Positions 42,241-52,619 of a stretch of DNA of 64,000 nucleotides are shown here, piece by piece. Both the position numbers and the translations under genes were made by a program. The DNA is from Undaria pinnatifida (lineage: Eukaryota > Sar > Phaeophyceae > Laminariales > Alariaceae): contig JABAKD010000021.1 of NCBI GenBank assembly GCA_012845835.1, positions 4,774,706 to 4,838,705 of the forward strand, given 5' to 3'. The first letter of the stretch is position 1. Each line of letters opens with the position of its first letter. The notes below the pieces were generated by a model that searched no databases, was not told where the DNA came from, and worked only from the letters and a program-made list of their open reading frames with translations.

Positions 42241-42937
42241 CCCTCCTCCTGAATTCAGCGGCAGTGACGGGGAACATGTCGGCCCGACGACTGAAGCGAT
42301 CGGTGAACAGCAGGATGTAGGTGTTGTCTCGTGGTGTGACCGGAAGGGGGCCGAAGTAGTCAACACTGACGGCGATACCTGGACTTTCCGGCAGACGCAT
42401 TGTGATGATGGGCCAGCGGACAGTCAGCGGTGAGGTTTTCCGCGCTTGGCACTTCAAGCAGTGGCGAAGCCACCACCGGGAACACACACTCATGCCAATC
42501 CACCAATAAAACCGCTCCAGCATGCGCAACGTGCGCGTAGTGCCAAAGTGGCAGGAGACCGTCGAGTGGCAAGCTTGCATGATCCAAGGGCGCATGAGCA
42601 GGGGAACGTAGATGCGAACTGGCTCGTCGTTTAGCAAGCAAGCAGCTCGCCCCACAGAGTTCGGTTTGTCAGAGCTTGTTGGCGGGAGTGTCGGGTTACG
42701 GACAAGTAGAACGAAGTCGTCGTCGGTTGAATGTAGTCGACCCTTACCCGCCAGCTCCTGGATGTCTGAGAGGGAGGGACGCTTGGCCGAGGGGTAGCAT
42801 GCCAAGAAGTCGGGTGGCAGGGCCGACGGCCGGCCGATAGAGATGTAACGTATCGTGGCGTGGCACGTCGGCTCTGCGTGTTGTTCGCGCTTCCAATCGG
42901 CATGTGAATAACGCGCGACGAAATCCGCGAACCGCAA
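42224..42937 (-). pseudogene. Copy A integrase zinc-binding domain and first half of core
   Basis: The frame contains the HHCC-type zinc-binding region: CHSTVSCHFGTTRTLRML, then WWLRHCLKCQARKT. The first core strand VSVDYFGPLPVTPRD and YILLFTDRFSRRADMFPVT follow. The catalytic Asp is in VDYFG. It ends in PVTAAEFRRRVQPIS and a stop, where the true continuation (EGTANILVNQYTPLWG) is one frame away. Integrases insert the cDNA into chromosomes. The region upstream of 42937 is frameshifted relative to RNase H. Confidence 0.9.
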
Positions 42938-43589
42938 CTCAGCAGCGTCGCCGAGGGCGTCCGACCTTGTATATGCAGTCGGCGTGTCACCGGGAGAAGG
43001 CGTGAGCCGTAAGAGAGGAGTTCCCGTATAGGCTCTGCGTGGTCGCGGTCGGACGGTAGTGGCACCGTGCGGACCGGCGAGTCGGCAAGAGCAGGGGTCG
43101 CGGCGGTCGACGGGGTCGGCCGCGGCCGTGGGACTCGCGGCGGGGTCGTACCTCGTCTAGAAGATGGCCGAGGGGCCCCGCCGAGCCCCAATCCATAATC
43201 TGCAGCGGGGTGCATTACCTGTTGTTGTCGCTGTTAGTCAGCGCGTCGTCGACGACGAAGGGGCTGGAGTGCCAAGCATGGCGGAGACGGACACAGTCGA
43301 ACCGGTGGTCGCGGCGGGGGCCGTCTCCTGTAAAGAACTCCGGGACAGATAAGTCGGCTGTGCGATGAGCGTCGCTGCAGCCAGGGCTTCTGCGGAGCCC
43401 GTGCCGCCCTCGATGGGTATGGCAAAAACCGAAGCGAAAACAGTGTCGGCGGCAGGTGAAATCGACCCGCGGCCGGTACACCCTTCGGTTGTGGCGACGG
43501 AGGCAGAAACACGAGCGACGAATCTCCCCGGGGAAACAGAAAGGCCGTCAATCCTTACACGTGGCTCGTGTGTGCGAAAATCGTGAAAC

Positions 43590-43780
43590 GCGGTAGAGGT
43601 GAAAGGGAGCCCACCCAAGGCAGCATGTTCAGTGCGGGGCACGAGCTCACCCAAGACAGTGCTTTCGGCGAGGGGTTCGAGTCCACCCAAAGCAGTGCTT
43701 TCGGTGTGGGGCACGAGCCCACCCCAGACAGTGCTTTTGGCGAGGGGCGCGAGTCCACCCGAACCGACTCCTGGGATCGG
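43590..43780 (-). repeat. 36-bp tandem repeats, about four units (copy A)
   Basis: Words CACGAGCCCACCCAAGACAG and TGCTTTCGGCGAGGGG alternate every 36 bases. Because 36 is a multiple of three, all frames stay open; on the minus strand the unit reads like VPHTE.TALGGL. Copy B has the same block at 57075-57250. It lies in the linker between RNase H and integrase. Confidence 0.8.
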
Positions 43781-43869
43781 CAAAGAGTGAGCGCGCAGCC
43801 CGCGGTCCGTAGGAGGTAGATACCGCTATCTCCAACGGGGTTGGGGCTTGTCAACCCCACGAGGTTGAA

Positions 43870-44230
43870 TTTTTCCAAGCCACTGCGGTCGTACTCCGTA
43901 GCGGGCTCTGGAAAACGGGCCGGAAAAATCGGCGATGCCCTTGGCGCTGCCTTTGCGGTACTCGAGTGTGCAATCGAACGCGGTGACGAACTCAAGCTAC
44001 CGCTGGACTCGTGCATTGAGGGTCCCCACTTCGTCAATGCTCTCCTATGTCTTGTGGCCGGAGGATATGCGGAACTTTGTTCTCCTCAGTATCCTCGGAG
44101 GCGTTTGGGAACCCAAGCAATGCTGCCGGTCCCCAAATCTATAGGAGTCCAGTGCCTCTCCGAGTCGAGCGTTGCTCGACTGATATACGCGATTTTCATA
44201 GTGAACAAAACGTCATCCAGCGTCACAGTA
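43870..44230 (-). pseudogene. Copy A RNase H C-terminal part
   Basis: In mixed frames the minus strand reads KIAYISRATLDSERHWTPID, KRLRGY, then (shifted) FRISSGHKT-ESIDEVGTLN, RVQR, a TAG stop at 43997-43999, and LEFVTAFDCTLEYRKGSAKG. This is the recognisable end of a gypsy RNase H (DHK-like strand, then NARVQRW-LEF...YRKGSAN). The stop replaces an expected Trp codon and is also present in copy B (57460-57462). The N-terminal RNase H part and the reverse transcriptase that should precede it are missing. Confidence 0.8.
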
Positions 44231-44464
44231 CCCTTGACGAAACAGGGGCCGTGTTCTGACAGTGCGCGGTCTGAGGCGCCGCGAGAAGCTATCACCAAAA
44301 CCTCCGGGCTTTGATCGGCGGGTGTACCCGAAAAATAGGCCGAAGGAGGGCCTTGGTCAGCGCCGGCCGCGATCCCCAAGCGCGACTGCTGAGCAGGCGA
44401 AAATTTCGTGGATCCCAGCATTCCCGGTGGGCCTGCGGAATCGACGAGGGGAGGCCGGGTGTGG

Positions 44465-44990
44465 CGATCCGTCCTCGCTGTCGCGAACTGCTTCGCGAAC
44501 GGCAGAGAGTGCCTCACCGAGCAAATATTTTTCCTCTCCACTTGTGTGGATCCTTGGCGTGGGGGTCGTCCGCCCGGAGACCTATACCCCACACTGTGTC
44601 TAGAGGACTGGCCTCTGCCAGAAATTTGTTGCCAGTGCTCAAAAGGTGTTTTTTCATGGCTTGGTTCTGCGTAAATTTGGCGTAGGTGCCAGGTGACACG
44701 GCGTTTTGCTTCTCCCTGTCCCCAACAGCGGAATCAAAGTTGCGCACGCCTCGACCGATGCGTTTGCGTGTGCTTGGACGAGGCGACGACATAATGAGCC
44801 CCACTGCTCGATGGTCTTGCAAAAACTTGGTCTTTTCGGCCATCATGTCCAGCTCCGCGCAAGAATATGGCACGTCGTCCACGGCAAACGACGAAGGGCA
44901 CCACGGTGAAAAATATAATTGGGACTGCCAGAATAACACCACTTTGTCTGTGGAGTATTCGAGAGAAGGGCCAAAAGCCGTGTTGGAATT
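44465..44990 (-). pseudogene. NADAR (YbiA-like, DUF1768) domain inside retroelement copy A
   Basis: The minus-strand frame carries VVLFWQSQLYFSPWCPSSFA, DDVPYSCAELDMMAEKTKFL, RKRIGRGVRNFDSAVGDREK, YAKFTQNQAMKKHLLSTGNK and EASPLDTVWGIGLRADDP. This is the full order of NADAR hallmarks (FWxxxxxFSxWxPSxF; Y.CAE..M...K; GR.V..FD; KF.QN..L...L..T; ASP.D..WGIGL). The last helix (TLLGEALSAVREA in copy B) follows in another frame after a one-base shift near 44530. NADAR proteins hydrolyse N-glycosidic bonds, including ADP-ribose on guanine in DNA and damaged riboflavin precursors. Oddities: CAEQYM is CAELDM, and the usual Trp after FD is Gly. It occupies the place of the protease-RT region. Confidence 0.88.
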
Positions 44991-45600
44991 TGGGGCTGCA
45001 ATGTCCCCGTCCGGGAACACCAGGCCTCGGAAGCACGACGCGAATCCGAAGCCGTGGTATCTCGCCTCGGGTCTTTCATCGTTCGTTGGCGGAAAAGCGC
45101 GAGAATCCGCTCTAACTGCGCCCGAAAAATGGCAAAAACCGACGGTGCCAACCCGTCGGTAGCCTCGTTGGACATTTGTGGGTCTGCAATGTCCCCTTCT
45201 GGAAACACCAGTCCTCGGCTATTTGGGCCTATAATGTCCCCTTGCGGGAGCACCAGGCCTCGGGAGCAAGATGCGAGTCCGAACCCGGGGTTTCTTGCCT
45301 CGGGTCCTCCTCACTCGCTGGCGGAAACTCGTAAGAAGCCGCCCGCATTGCACCCGAAAAAGAGTCCAACACCGACGGTGTCAACCCGTCGGTAGCCTCG
45401 TTGGGCATTTGGGTCTGCAATGTCCCGGTCCGGGAACACCAGTCCTCGGCTCTTTGGGCCTGTTGTGTCCCCCTCAGAAACACCAGGCCTCGGGAGCACG
45501 ACGCGAGTCCGAACCTACGGTTTCTCGCCTCGTGGCCTCTTCGCTTCTTGGCGTATAATTGCAAGAAAACTGCTCTAACTGCGCCCGAAGGGGCAGGGGC
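44985..45600 (-). repeat. About 240-bp repeats upstream of NADAR (copy A)
   Basis: GACGGTGCCAACCCGTCGGT, TGCAATGTCCCCGTCCGGGA and CACCAGGCCTCGGGAGCACG recur two and a half times. On the minus strand the units encode text such as NEATDGLTPSVLDSFSG and GLVFPEGDIADPQ. Copy B has the same array at 58480-59060. The repeat end overlaps the start of the NADAR frame (GDIAAPNSNTAFGP), so the repeats and NADAR were one protein. Confidence 0.8.
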
Positions 45601-46860
45601 TCTGAGCTGTTTCTGCTTGACGAGAGGCGCGATTCTTCCGTAAATTTAAAGGAATAGCGTCCAGCTGATCAGCCTGGAGGCCGTGGAGGCACCACTGGCC
45701 CGTCGCGCAGTGTCGGATCTTCTTCCTGTGCCACTGGGGCAGACGTAGCCTGAAACACGTGGGTTAGCGTGTTAAAAGACGAAGCAGGGTCCGTAAACCC
45801 TGTGGGCGTCTTCTGGAGCGGGGCTCGGGCAAGGCAATAATATTTTTACCCGAGGAGGCTCTCTTCCGTTATGCCTCTTGGAGAAGGGAGAAGAGGTAGC
45901 TAATCTTGTCGCCTCCTCCTTGATGGAAAAAAGGACAGAGCGCCCGCTCTTATCGCGAGCAAACACCGGATTGAGCCTCGCAAAAGATCTCGGTGTTTTA
46001 GTGTTGGCCTTCCCACACCTCAAATCGACCGCCACCTCGTGGTCAGAAAAAGTGTTTCGAGGGTCGACCGTCCCACACCTCAAACCGACCGCCACCGCCT
46101 AGTCAGGGAGAGGGGGGGATGAACACATACGCGTAAAAAGGCGACGCGCCGTCGCTGCAGCTATATTGTTGCGCGGCGCGTACCTAGAGGGGGAGCGCGC
46201 AAAGCGCAGGCTCCCGTGCCATGGATGATGGGGGCGGCGTTTGGAGCGCGTACCCCCATTGCTGAGATGGCGCGGCTGAGGGAAACGGCGCTGAAAGCGC
46301 GGTTCCCGTTGCCGAACTCAGACCATGACCGAGGGGAACGTCGCTGAAAGCGCGCATTCTCGCCGTCGAAAAAGAAGGAAAGAAAAGAAAAACAATTACC
46401 TGGCTGAAGGAAACCACGCATGAAGCGCTAGTTTCCGCCGCCGGTACTACGCCGTGAGAATCGTCCGCAGACGGCGTAGGAGCCCGTGGGCTCTTGACAG
46501 AGGCAATCTGTGCTGCGTTACTGGACAGGCTAGCAACGGAACACGAGCATCTTCTGAAAACGAAATAGGTACCCCCCAACAGTGTTGTCGACGGTGCCGT
46601 ACCGCTGTCGAGCTGTCGATTGCCGTTACGGAATGTGCCAGGTTGGCGCCCAAATTTATTTTCGCCCGGGTCGTGGGCGGCTCCAAAGCGCATTCGAGGA
46701 GCAGGAGCGGGGGCAGAAGAGGCGGGCGAGCGCAGGATACCACCATGGTGATCCGACGTGTATGTGGTATCGTTGTGACAGTTTACCTGGCCCTGATATC
46801 GAAAGATGGCAACGATTTTTCTTGTGCTTGTTCGGGCGAGAAGACTTGTCGTCTCGGCGG
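45601..46860 (-). other. Copy A linker between zinc knuckle and NADAR repeats
   Basis: Mixed short frames. In copy B the corresponding segment (59150-59497) is open and reads GGVDNISYLVSLLQEAQRKR, which copy A keeps with a stop. A second recognisable word is FARLNPVFARDKSGRSVLF. I looked here for protease (DTG/DSG) and RT (YxDD, LPQG) motifs on all minus frames and saw none. Plus-strand frames (46454-46948) are Ser/Arg-rich shadows. Confidence 0.5.
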
Positions 46861-47060
46861 TAGCAGACCATGCGTGTGTGTCAACGTCGGTGAGCGTCAT
46901 CGTCGCCAAGTTGGTCAAGTTCAGGGTTCAAGCAGCCACTCGCACTAATGAATAGATGCCTACAATGCTTGATGGAATGGTTGTCTTCGGGGCGGTTGAG
47001 GCAAAGCCCCCGGTTTTCTCGGAGGGCATCAGCGCGAGGTGAAAGGAGGCCGCTCCAAAA
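46861..47060 (-). pseudogene. Copy A Gag zinc knuckle
   Basis: The text is RGLCLNRPEDNHSIKHCRHL. Copy B has GLCLNCHKVNHSFKHCRHR, a perfect C-x2-C-x4-H-x4-C. In copy A the second Cys is Arg, so its knuckle is damaged. The region lies downstream of the capsid-like part and upstream of the linker, as expected for nucleocapsid. Confidence 0.8.
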
Positions 47061-48970
47061 GGGAGGGTCGTCTGTCTTAAACGAGGCCTTAACGGCGAAG
47101 CCTTCTGCATAATGATGCTCTTCTAGTGGCCAGCAGTTCGATGTGCGGTCAAGCCAAGGGTCAGATGAATCATCGATGGGCATGACAGTTGAATGATGGC
47201 TCGATCCCGTCTGCCACGAAAGCGACTGGGACGGCACTCGGCCCTGGCCGCGCCCATGATCGGCGGGCCGGGGCCCCGGCAGGGCGCATGACCACGCTTC
47301 CGTCGAAGAAACATGGAGAGAAAAAAAAAATGTTTCGCCGTTGACGGCAGGTGTCTTATTAGTCACTAAAATCCCGCCACATAGTATCCAACGAGGCGTG
47401 TGGCCGCGGGTCTGTTGCCTTCGAACCAGGGTACAACGCAGGCAGGAGAGCCGGAAATTGCTCATTCGCCGCCACCCGAACCACCTCCAACACCACATCC
47501 GTTCCCGGAGACAAAACACGCTCACTCTCCGTAGCGGTCGGCATAAGTACGCGAAACTCCACTGAAATCAGAAAAAGGCATGCCGTTACACATTCCAAAA
47601 GTATGCAACTTAGTGTAGCCCTCCTCCGTGTCAATCCCGTCGAAGTGCGTGATCAGCAGACGCAACAGGAGGGTGAAAGCCTCAGGCAGATGCTCCTCCT
47701 GCCATGGCTCTTGACACTTTTTGCCTGCTACCACGATCACCTCGCTGTGGTCCGTGCTCGAGGACGAAGACGAGCGGGAGGAGGTTGACGAGCCGTCCCA
47801 CGCTGAACGTCCTCTCGCGTCATTCCTCTGCCAGAGCTGCGGCCAACTGCCCCGGTTGTTGGAACGAAGTTGCCCCCTCGGCGGCGCCCTCAGGCACACC
47901 AGCACCCGATGCGCTGTCACCCCCGCGGCGGTGGTAGTGGTCGCCACTTCCACCATTTTTGCCGCCACCCCCACGGTTGCGGTCCCCGCGGTCGCGACTG
48001 TCGCGACATTTTCCCCGGTTTCGTTCTGCCAACTCTTCCTCCGGGGTTCGGCCAAAAGACAGGGTCGGGGTCCTCGTCGTGGGCTATCAGCAGGGCCTTG
48101 ACGAGGGCAAGGGTCGGGGCGGCTCTCGTCTGTCTAGCATAGGGCGTAAAATCCACGCCAGCCGAGGCCGCTTCCACTGAGGACGTCCGCTTGCCGCGAC
48201 GCCGGCCTGGCGCAGGCCGTTTCCACCACCGCGGGTCGCCAACGCTGAGGAGAAGTCTACCCTCGGTGCAGACGCCATGCACGCGACGATGCTCTTGAAG
48301 AAGGCGTCGTTCCCGGGTCGTGGTCGCTGGGATGCGACACCCTGCGGGCGCGAAGAAGGCAAGGGGGTCGCGGTAGCTCCCGCCGCAGCCGACGCAACTG
48401 ATTGGGCGAGGGCTTGTTGCGCTCTCTTCGCTACCAGGGACGCCTCCCGTGCAGCGGTCTTCGCCTGCTTGATATCTTCGTCAAACCGACGTCGGCGTCC
48501 TATCGTCTGGTTGGCGTCGTCGAGCGCCCGCTGGGCCCGCGCCGCCGCGTATGCCAAGTCCAAGGGGGCGGCATGGCCGCCCCGGTCCCGGGAGCTCTGG
48601 GGGTGGCGCTCTGTCGAGCGCGGAGAGCCCAGGTGGCGGCGGTGGTGCCCTGTCAAGCGCGGGGGGGGGCAGCTGGTGGCGCTCCCCCGGGGCTGGCGAG
48701 AGCTGGCGTCGAGACGCCCCCGAGTCCGGTGGGGGTTGGTCTGTCTTCTTCTCAGCGCGAACCGGTGAATCGACCCTCTTGGTTGGTGGGAACGGGTGGA
48801 GGTATGGTGCTCCGTCTTCTGTCTCGTCACCGGAACCCGCCTACGGTGGTTCCCCCCGTCTCTAGTCGCGGGATCTCGAGCGAGCTCTCCCTGTCTCGTG
48901 GGCATCCAGGTTGGGGTTCGTGGAAGACCTCAGCCTGCCCCGAGTAGCCCGCTTCCTCACTGGTAGACAT
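47061..48970 (-). pseudogene. Copy A Gag
   Basis: A start codon at 48970 opens MSTSEEAGYSGQAEVFHEPQ, conserved in copy B at 62623, but this frame closes after about 48 codons. Another frame gives an Ala/Arg-rich helix (LDLAYAAARAQRALDDANQ; KTAAREASLVAKRAQQALAQ), probably a coiled coil, then SIVACMASAPRVDFSSALA. Next is an RGG-rich block (RDRGDRNRGGGGKNGG, about 47960-48020). A capsid-like part follows (EAFTLLLRLLITHFDGIDTE, FRVLMPTATESERVLSPGTD, VAANEQFPALLPALYPG). Several frameshifts separate these pieces. Gag would form the particle and bind RNA. Confidence 0.7.
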
Positions 48971-49439
48971 GTTGCTTGTTGTCTGTATGGAGGGTAGCCG
49001 AAGGAGGGGGTGTGGGGGAAGTTGGCGGGATCGAAACGGCGCGTAAAGAAGCTATGGACGCAGATTTATTGTTGTGATGTCCCTGCTGTAAGTAGCGATA
49101 TATCTGTGTTTCAGCAAACAGCAAGACATGGGCCTCGACTCCGTCCAGCATCAGTCATGGTAGCAGCCACGCCAACTAGCCGTATAAAAGGAGTACAGCA
49201 GTAAGAAGGGTACCATCCACCAAAACCGCAACATAAGAGCAGCGCCCAGTCTGACCGTAGGGTATACAGGTAACGCCCGCACGAACCGCAGTAAAAGCAG
49301 CCAAAACTGGGCAGCACTGACCCTAACCGCAGTGCAGGGGGTGCAACACAGTAACGGTACGTCTGCAGCCATCGCACTTAAACAGGCACCATTCAACCCA
49401 GGCGGGGGGGATAGCACAAGAAAGCGTCGCCCAAACCGC
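48971..49439 (-). other. Copy A untranslated leader next to Gag
   Basis: Noncoding-looking sequence conserved with copy B (62624-63030), including AGCCACGCCAACTAGCCGTA and CCCAGTCTGACCGTAGGGTA. It joins the tandem repeats to the Gag start. Confidence 0.6.
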
Positions 49440-50540
49440 CCACGCTCATCGTACCAAAACAGGCAGCATTTAACCTACGTGCAGTGTAGGAGTCATCACA
49501 ATAAAGGTTCGCCCAACACGCCGACGCTCATCGCACCAAAACAGGCAGCGTTTAACCTAGGTGTAGCGTAGGGGATAGCACAGTGAAGGGTCGCCCAACA
49601 CCCCGACACTCATCGCACCAAAACAGGCAGCATTTAACCTACGTGTAGTGTAGGGGTAGAAGCACAGTGAAGGGTCGCCCAACACGCTGACACTCATCGC
49701 ACCCAAACAGGCAGCATTTAACCTAGGTGTAGTGTAGGGGTGGATGCACAGTGAAGGGTCGCCCAACACACCGACACTCATCGCACCAAAACAGGCAGCA
49801 TTTAACCTAGGTGTAGTGTAGGGGTGGAAGCACAGTGAAGGGTCGCCCAACACGCCGACCTTCATCGAACCAAAACAGGCAGCATTTAACCTAGGTGTAG
49901 CGTAGGGGTGGAAGCACAGTGAACGATCACCCAACACGCCGACACTCATCGCACCGAAACAGGCAGCTTTTAACCTAGGTGTAGTGTAGGGGGTAGCTCA
50001 GTGAAGGGTCGCCCAACACGCTGACACTCATCGCACCAAAACAGGCAGCATTTAACCTAGGTGTAGTATAGGAGGGTAGCACAGTGAACGGTCACCCAAC
50101 ACGCTGACACTCATCGCACCAAAACAGGCAGCATTTATCCTAGGTGTAGTGTAGGGGTGGAAGCACAGTGAAGGATCACCCAACACGCCGACACTCATCG
50201 CACTAAAACAGGCAGCATTTAACCTAGGTGTAGTGTAGGGGTGGAAGCACAGTGAAGGGTCGCCAAACACGCCGACACTCATCGCATCAAAACAGGCAGC
50301 ATTTCACCTAGGTGTAGTGTAGGGGGGTAGCACAGTGAAAGGTCACCCAACACGCCGACACTCATCGCATCAAAACAGGCAGCATTTAACCTAGGTGTAG
50401 TGTAGGGGTGGGATCACAGTGAAAGGTCACCCAACACGCTGACACTCATCGCACCAAAACAGGCAGCTTTTAACCTAGGTGTAGTGTAGGGGGTAGCTCA
50501 GTGAAGGGTCGCCCAACAACAAAACGGGCAGCATCCGCCC
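49440..50540 (-). repeat. 84-bp tandem repeats, about 13 units, in the copy A leader
   Basis: The words ACTCATCGCACCAAAACAGG, GCAGCATTTAACCTAGGTGT and CAGTGAAGGGTCGCCCAACA recur at about 84-base spacing from 49445 to 50440. Since 84 is 28 codons, long frames remain open. On the minus strand each unit reads like MSVGVLGDPSLCFHPYTTP and RLNAACFGA. The array lies 0.5 kb upstream of the Gag start, within the element, and has a shorter, diverged counterpart in copy B (63030-63410). A structural or regulatory leader role is more likely than translation. Confidence 0.9.
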
Positions 50541-52619
50541 CAACGGTAGTGTAGGGGGGGGGTAGCACAGTGAAGGATCGCGCCGCCAACCGTATATAAA
50601 CGGGCAGCATCCGCCCCCACAGCAGTGTAGGGGGGGGTAGAACTGTAAAGGTTTGCGCACCAACCGCATAAAAAACGGGCAGTATAACCCCCTGACTGAG
50701 GTAGTTTCCCCCGACCGCACTAAAGGGGGACGGTCGCGCCTACAGTAGTGCTGATTGCTGCAGTATCATTGCTGTGTTAACAGGTAACGGCAATTTCAAC
50801 CGCACCAAGATGGGTAGCGTGTAGTACCAACACCCGCGCTGTAGAAAATTGTGTACGCCCACAGCCAAATAGAAAGGCTGTTTGCCCCCAAAGGTACCGC
50901 ATCAATTAGGCTGATCTCCACTGCACTATTAAAAGCTGTGAAGCGCAGTATCTCCGCGAACTGTGTAGTAAGCGCTCTGTAACGGGCAGTAGCTGTCCGA
51001 ACATGTGCAGAGAAGAAGAAGAAAAAAAATTCCAGCGTAGACCCTAGCAATATCGTGAAGGGCAGCACATGTACCGGCAGGAAGACGGCCTAACGCCCGG
51101 ACAGCTGAAAAAAAATCCGTACCCACTCCCACCGATAACGGGACAGTTACGTTGACAGCAGTGCAGAGTGCCGCACTGTCACAGCTGTGCATTCACAGAA
51201 AGTGGTATTATAGTCCCCGCGTACCCATGAATGGTGGAATATAGGGCATCGCACACACCAACAGCCTTGCCCAAAAAAGCCAGCACAGAGTTTCAGCGTT
51301 CACTAGGTTCAAGTTCTAGTCACGGGGGGGCCAGAACGAAAAAAAAAACTCTCGAATCGAACTTGCAAGGAGCACTCGCACAGCAGCGGAGGGTGTCAGA
51401 GCTGCGGTGCTGTAACTGTGGACGCTGGGGCAGTGAAGGATCGAGCTATGTGGTGGATGGGCAGGAGCAAAGTAGGCGGCTTGGCTGCTGTACAGTGACT
51501 TCTACAGCAGAGAATCCGGCGGTATGTGGCAGGCATTGACAGCGAGCCCATTGTGCTGCACTGTAGTTGGTACCTCTGCAAAAATGATGGTGGTTGAAGC
51601 TACGCGACGCACAGCAGTAGTGGAACGCTGTTGATCGAGAAAGATCGGAGAGGGGTCCGAGGTACGTCAAATTAGTAGCAGTACTAATTTCGGCAGAAAG
51701 GGAGCTGCTGTTTGTTCGACGCACAAGACGGATCGACGTATGTACTGAAAAACTATACGAAAACGCGTGTACTGGAAAATTCGCCAAACGAAAAAGCCCA
51801 AACATTCCACGAGCACCGCCTGTTCCTTCCCAGGTAGGATCACAAGGAAGGAGTCCCGACATGAGCTCCTAGAGCACGGTGCCCGTAGTCCAAGGGGGTC
51901 CCGCGAAGGGCGGTCTGGCTCGACAGCAAAGGTGTATGCTGGTCGATGGGCTCTCTCAGCAAGCGAAGTCTCCGTCGAAGGTCATTCGAAGGGTTGATTC
52001 CAGTATGCTTGTCCGTGGCGTGTCGTGTATATATATGCCTCCGAGCCCCAAAGCGCAAAAAAAAAAGTACAAGTCGATGGCCGATCTTGGGGCTTGTGCT
52101 GGCAACTCGCGGAGATGTGCTGTGCAACATGCTGGCAGAGCGCGGAGCGAACAAGTCTGATGGGTGGGGCTCGGGCAGTTCCACTGCGGAGTGGTCTATG
52201 ACCAGCTGGCGGTGAACTGATGCGACCAAAGGCGGGGATGAGGAGTGTGCTCCGAAGAGCAGTGTTGTCCGCCCGTACTCGGAGGGTGTCCTCTGTGTGG
52301 TGCGTGCCCAGCAACCAACAGGAGGGACCAAGATTCGAGACGAGAAGTGTGCTCCGCAGAGCAGTGTCGTCCGCACGTACTTGGAAGGTGTCGTCCGTGT
52401 GGTACGTGCGCGGCGACCAACAGGAGGGGCCACTGCCATCTCACTGCTGTTGTGGTCGCCGTTGTAGGAGGAAGGGCGCTCCCTCCATTGAGAAGCCACC
52501 CGAGAAGGAACAGGGGTTGTGGGCTCGATGGAAAGCAAAAGCAAAATCGCTACGAAAAAAAAATTGTAGAGATTTGAGGAACAATGCCACAATAGCATAT
52601 CAAGCTCGTCGACGCCACA
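50541..52619 (-). other. Copy A 5' leader between LTR and tandem repeats
   Basis: About 2 kb with no recognised protein. The part from 50541 to 50870 is conserved in copy B (63420-63990): CGCGCCTACAGTAGTGCT and GTGTTAACAGGTAACGGCAA. A 267-codon minus frame (51840-52643) contains two imperfect 78-base repeats (around 52236-52310 and 52338-52420: CGGGGATGAGGAGTGTGCTC and GAGACGAGAAGTGTGCTCCG). It starts inside the LTR, so I do not call it a gene. The primer-binding position next to the LTR (52617-52600, minus) reads TGGCGTCGACGAGCTTG. Confidence 0.55.

Noticed and set aside
45601-46860. Hidden protease or RT of the large element
   Set aside because: I scanned the minus frames of both copies for DTG/DSG, LPQG and YxDD-type motifs between the zinc knuckle and RNase H and found none. 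A profile search would be more sensitive.
49440-50540. CRISPR-like regular array
   Set aside because: The whole 84-bp unit is repeated with scattered substitutions; there are no constant repeats separated by unique spacers, and the setting is a eukaryotic retroelement leader.
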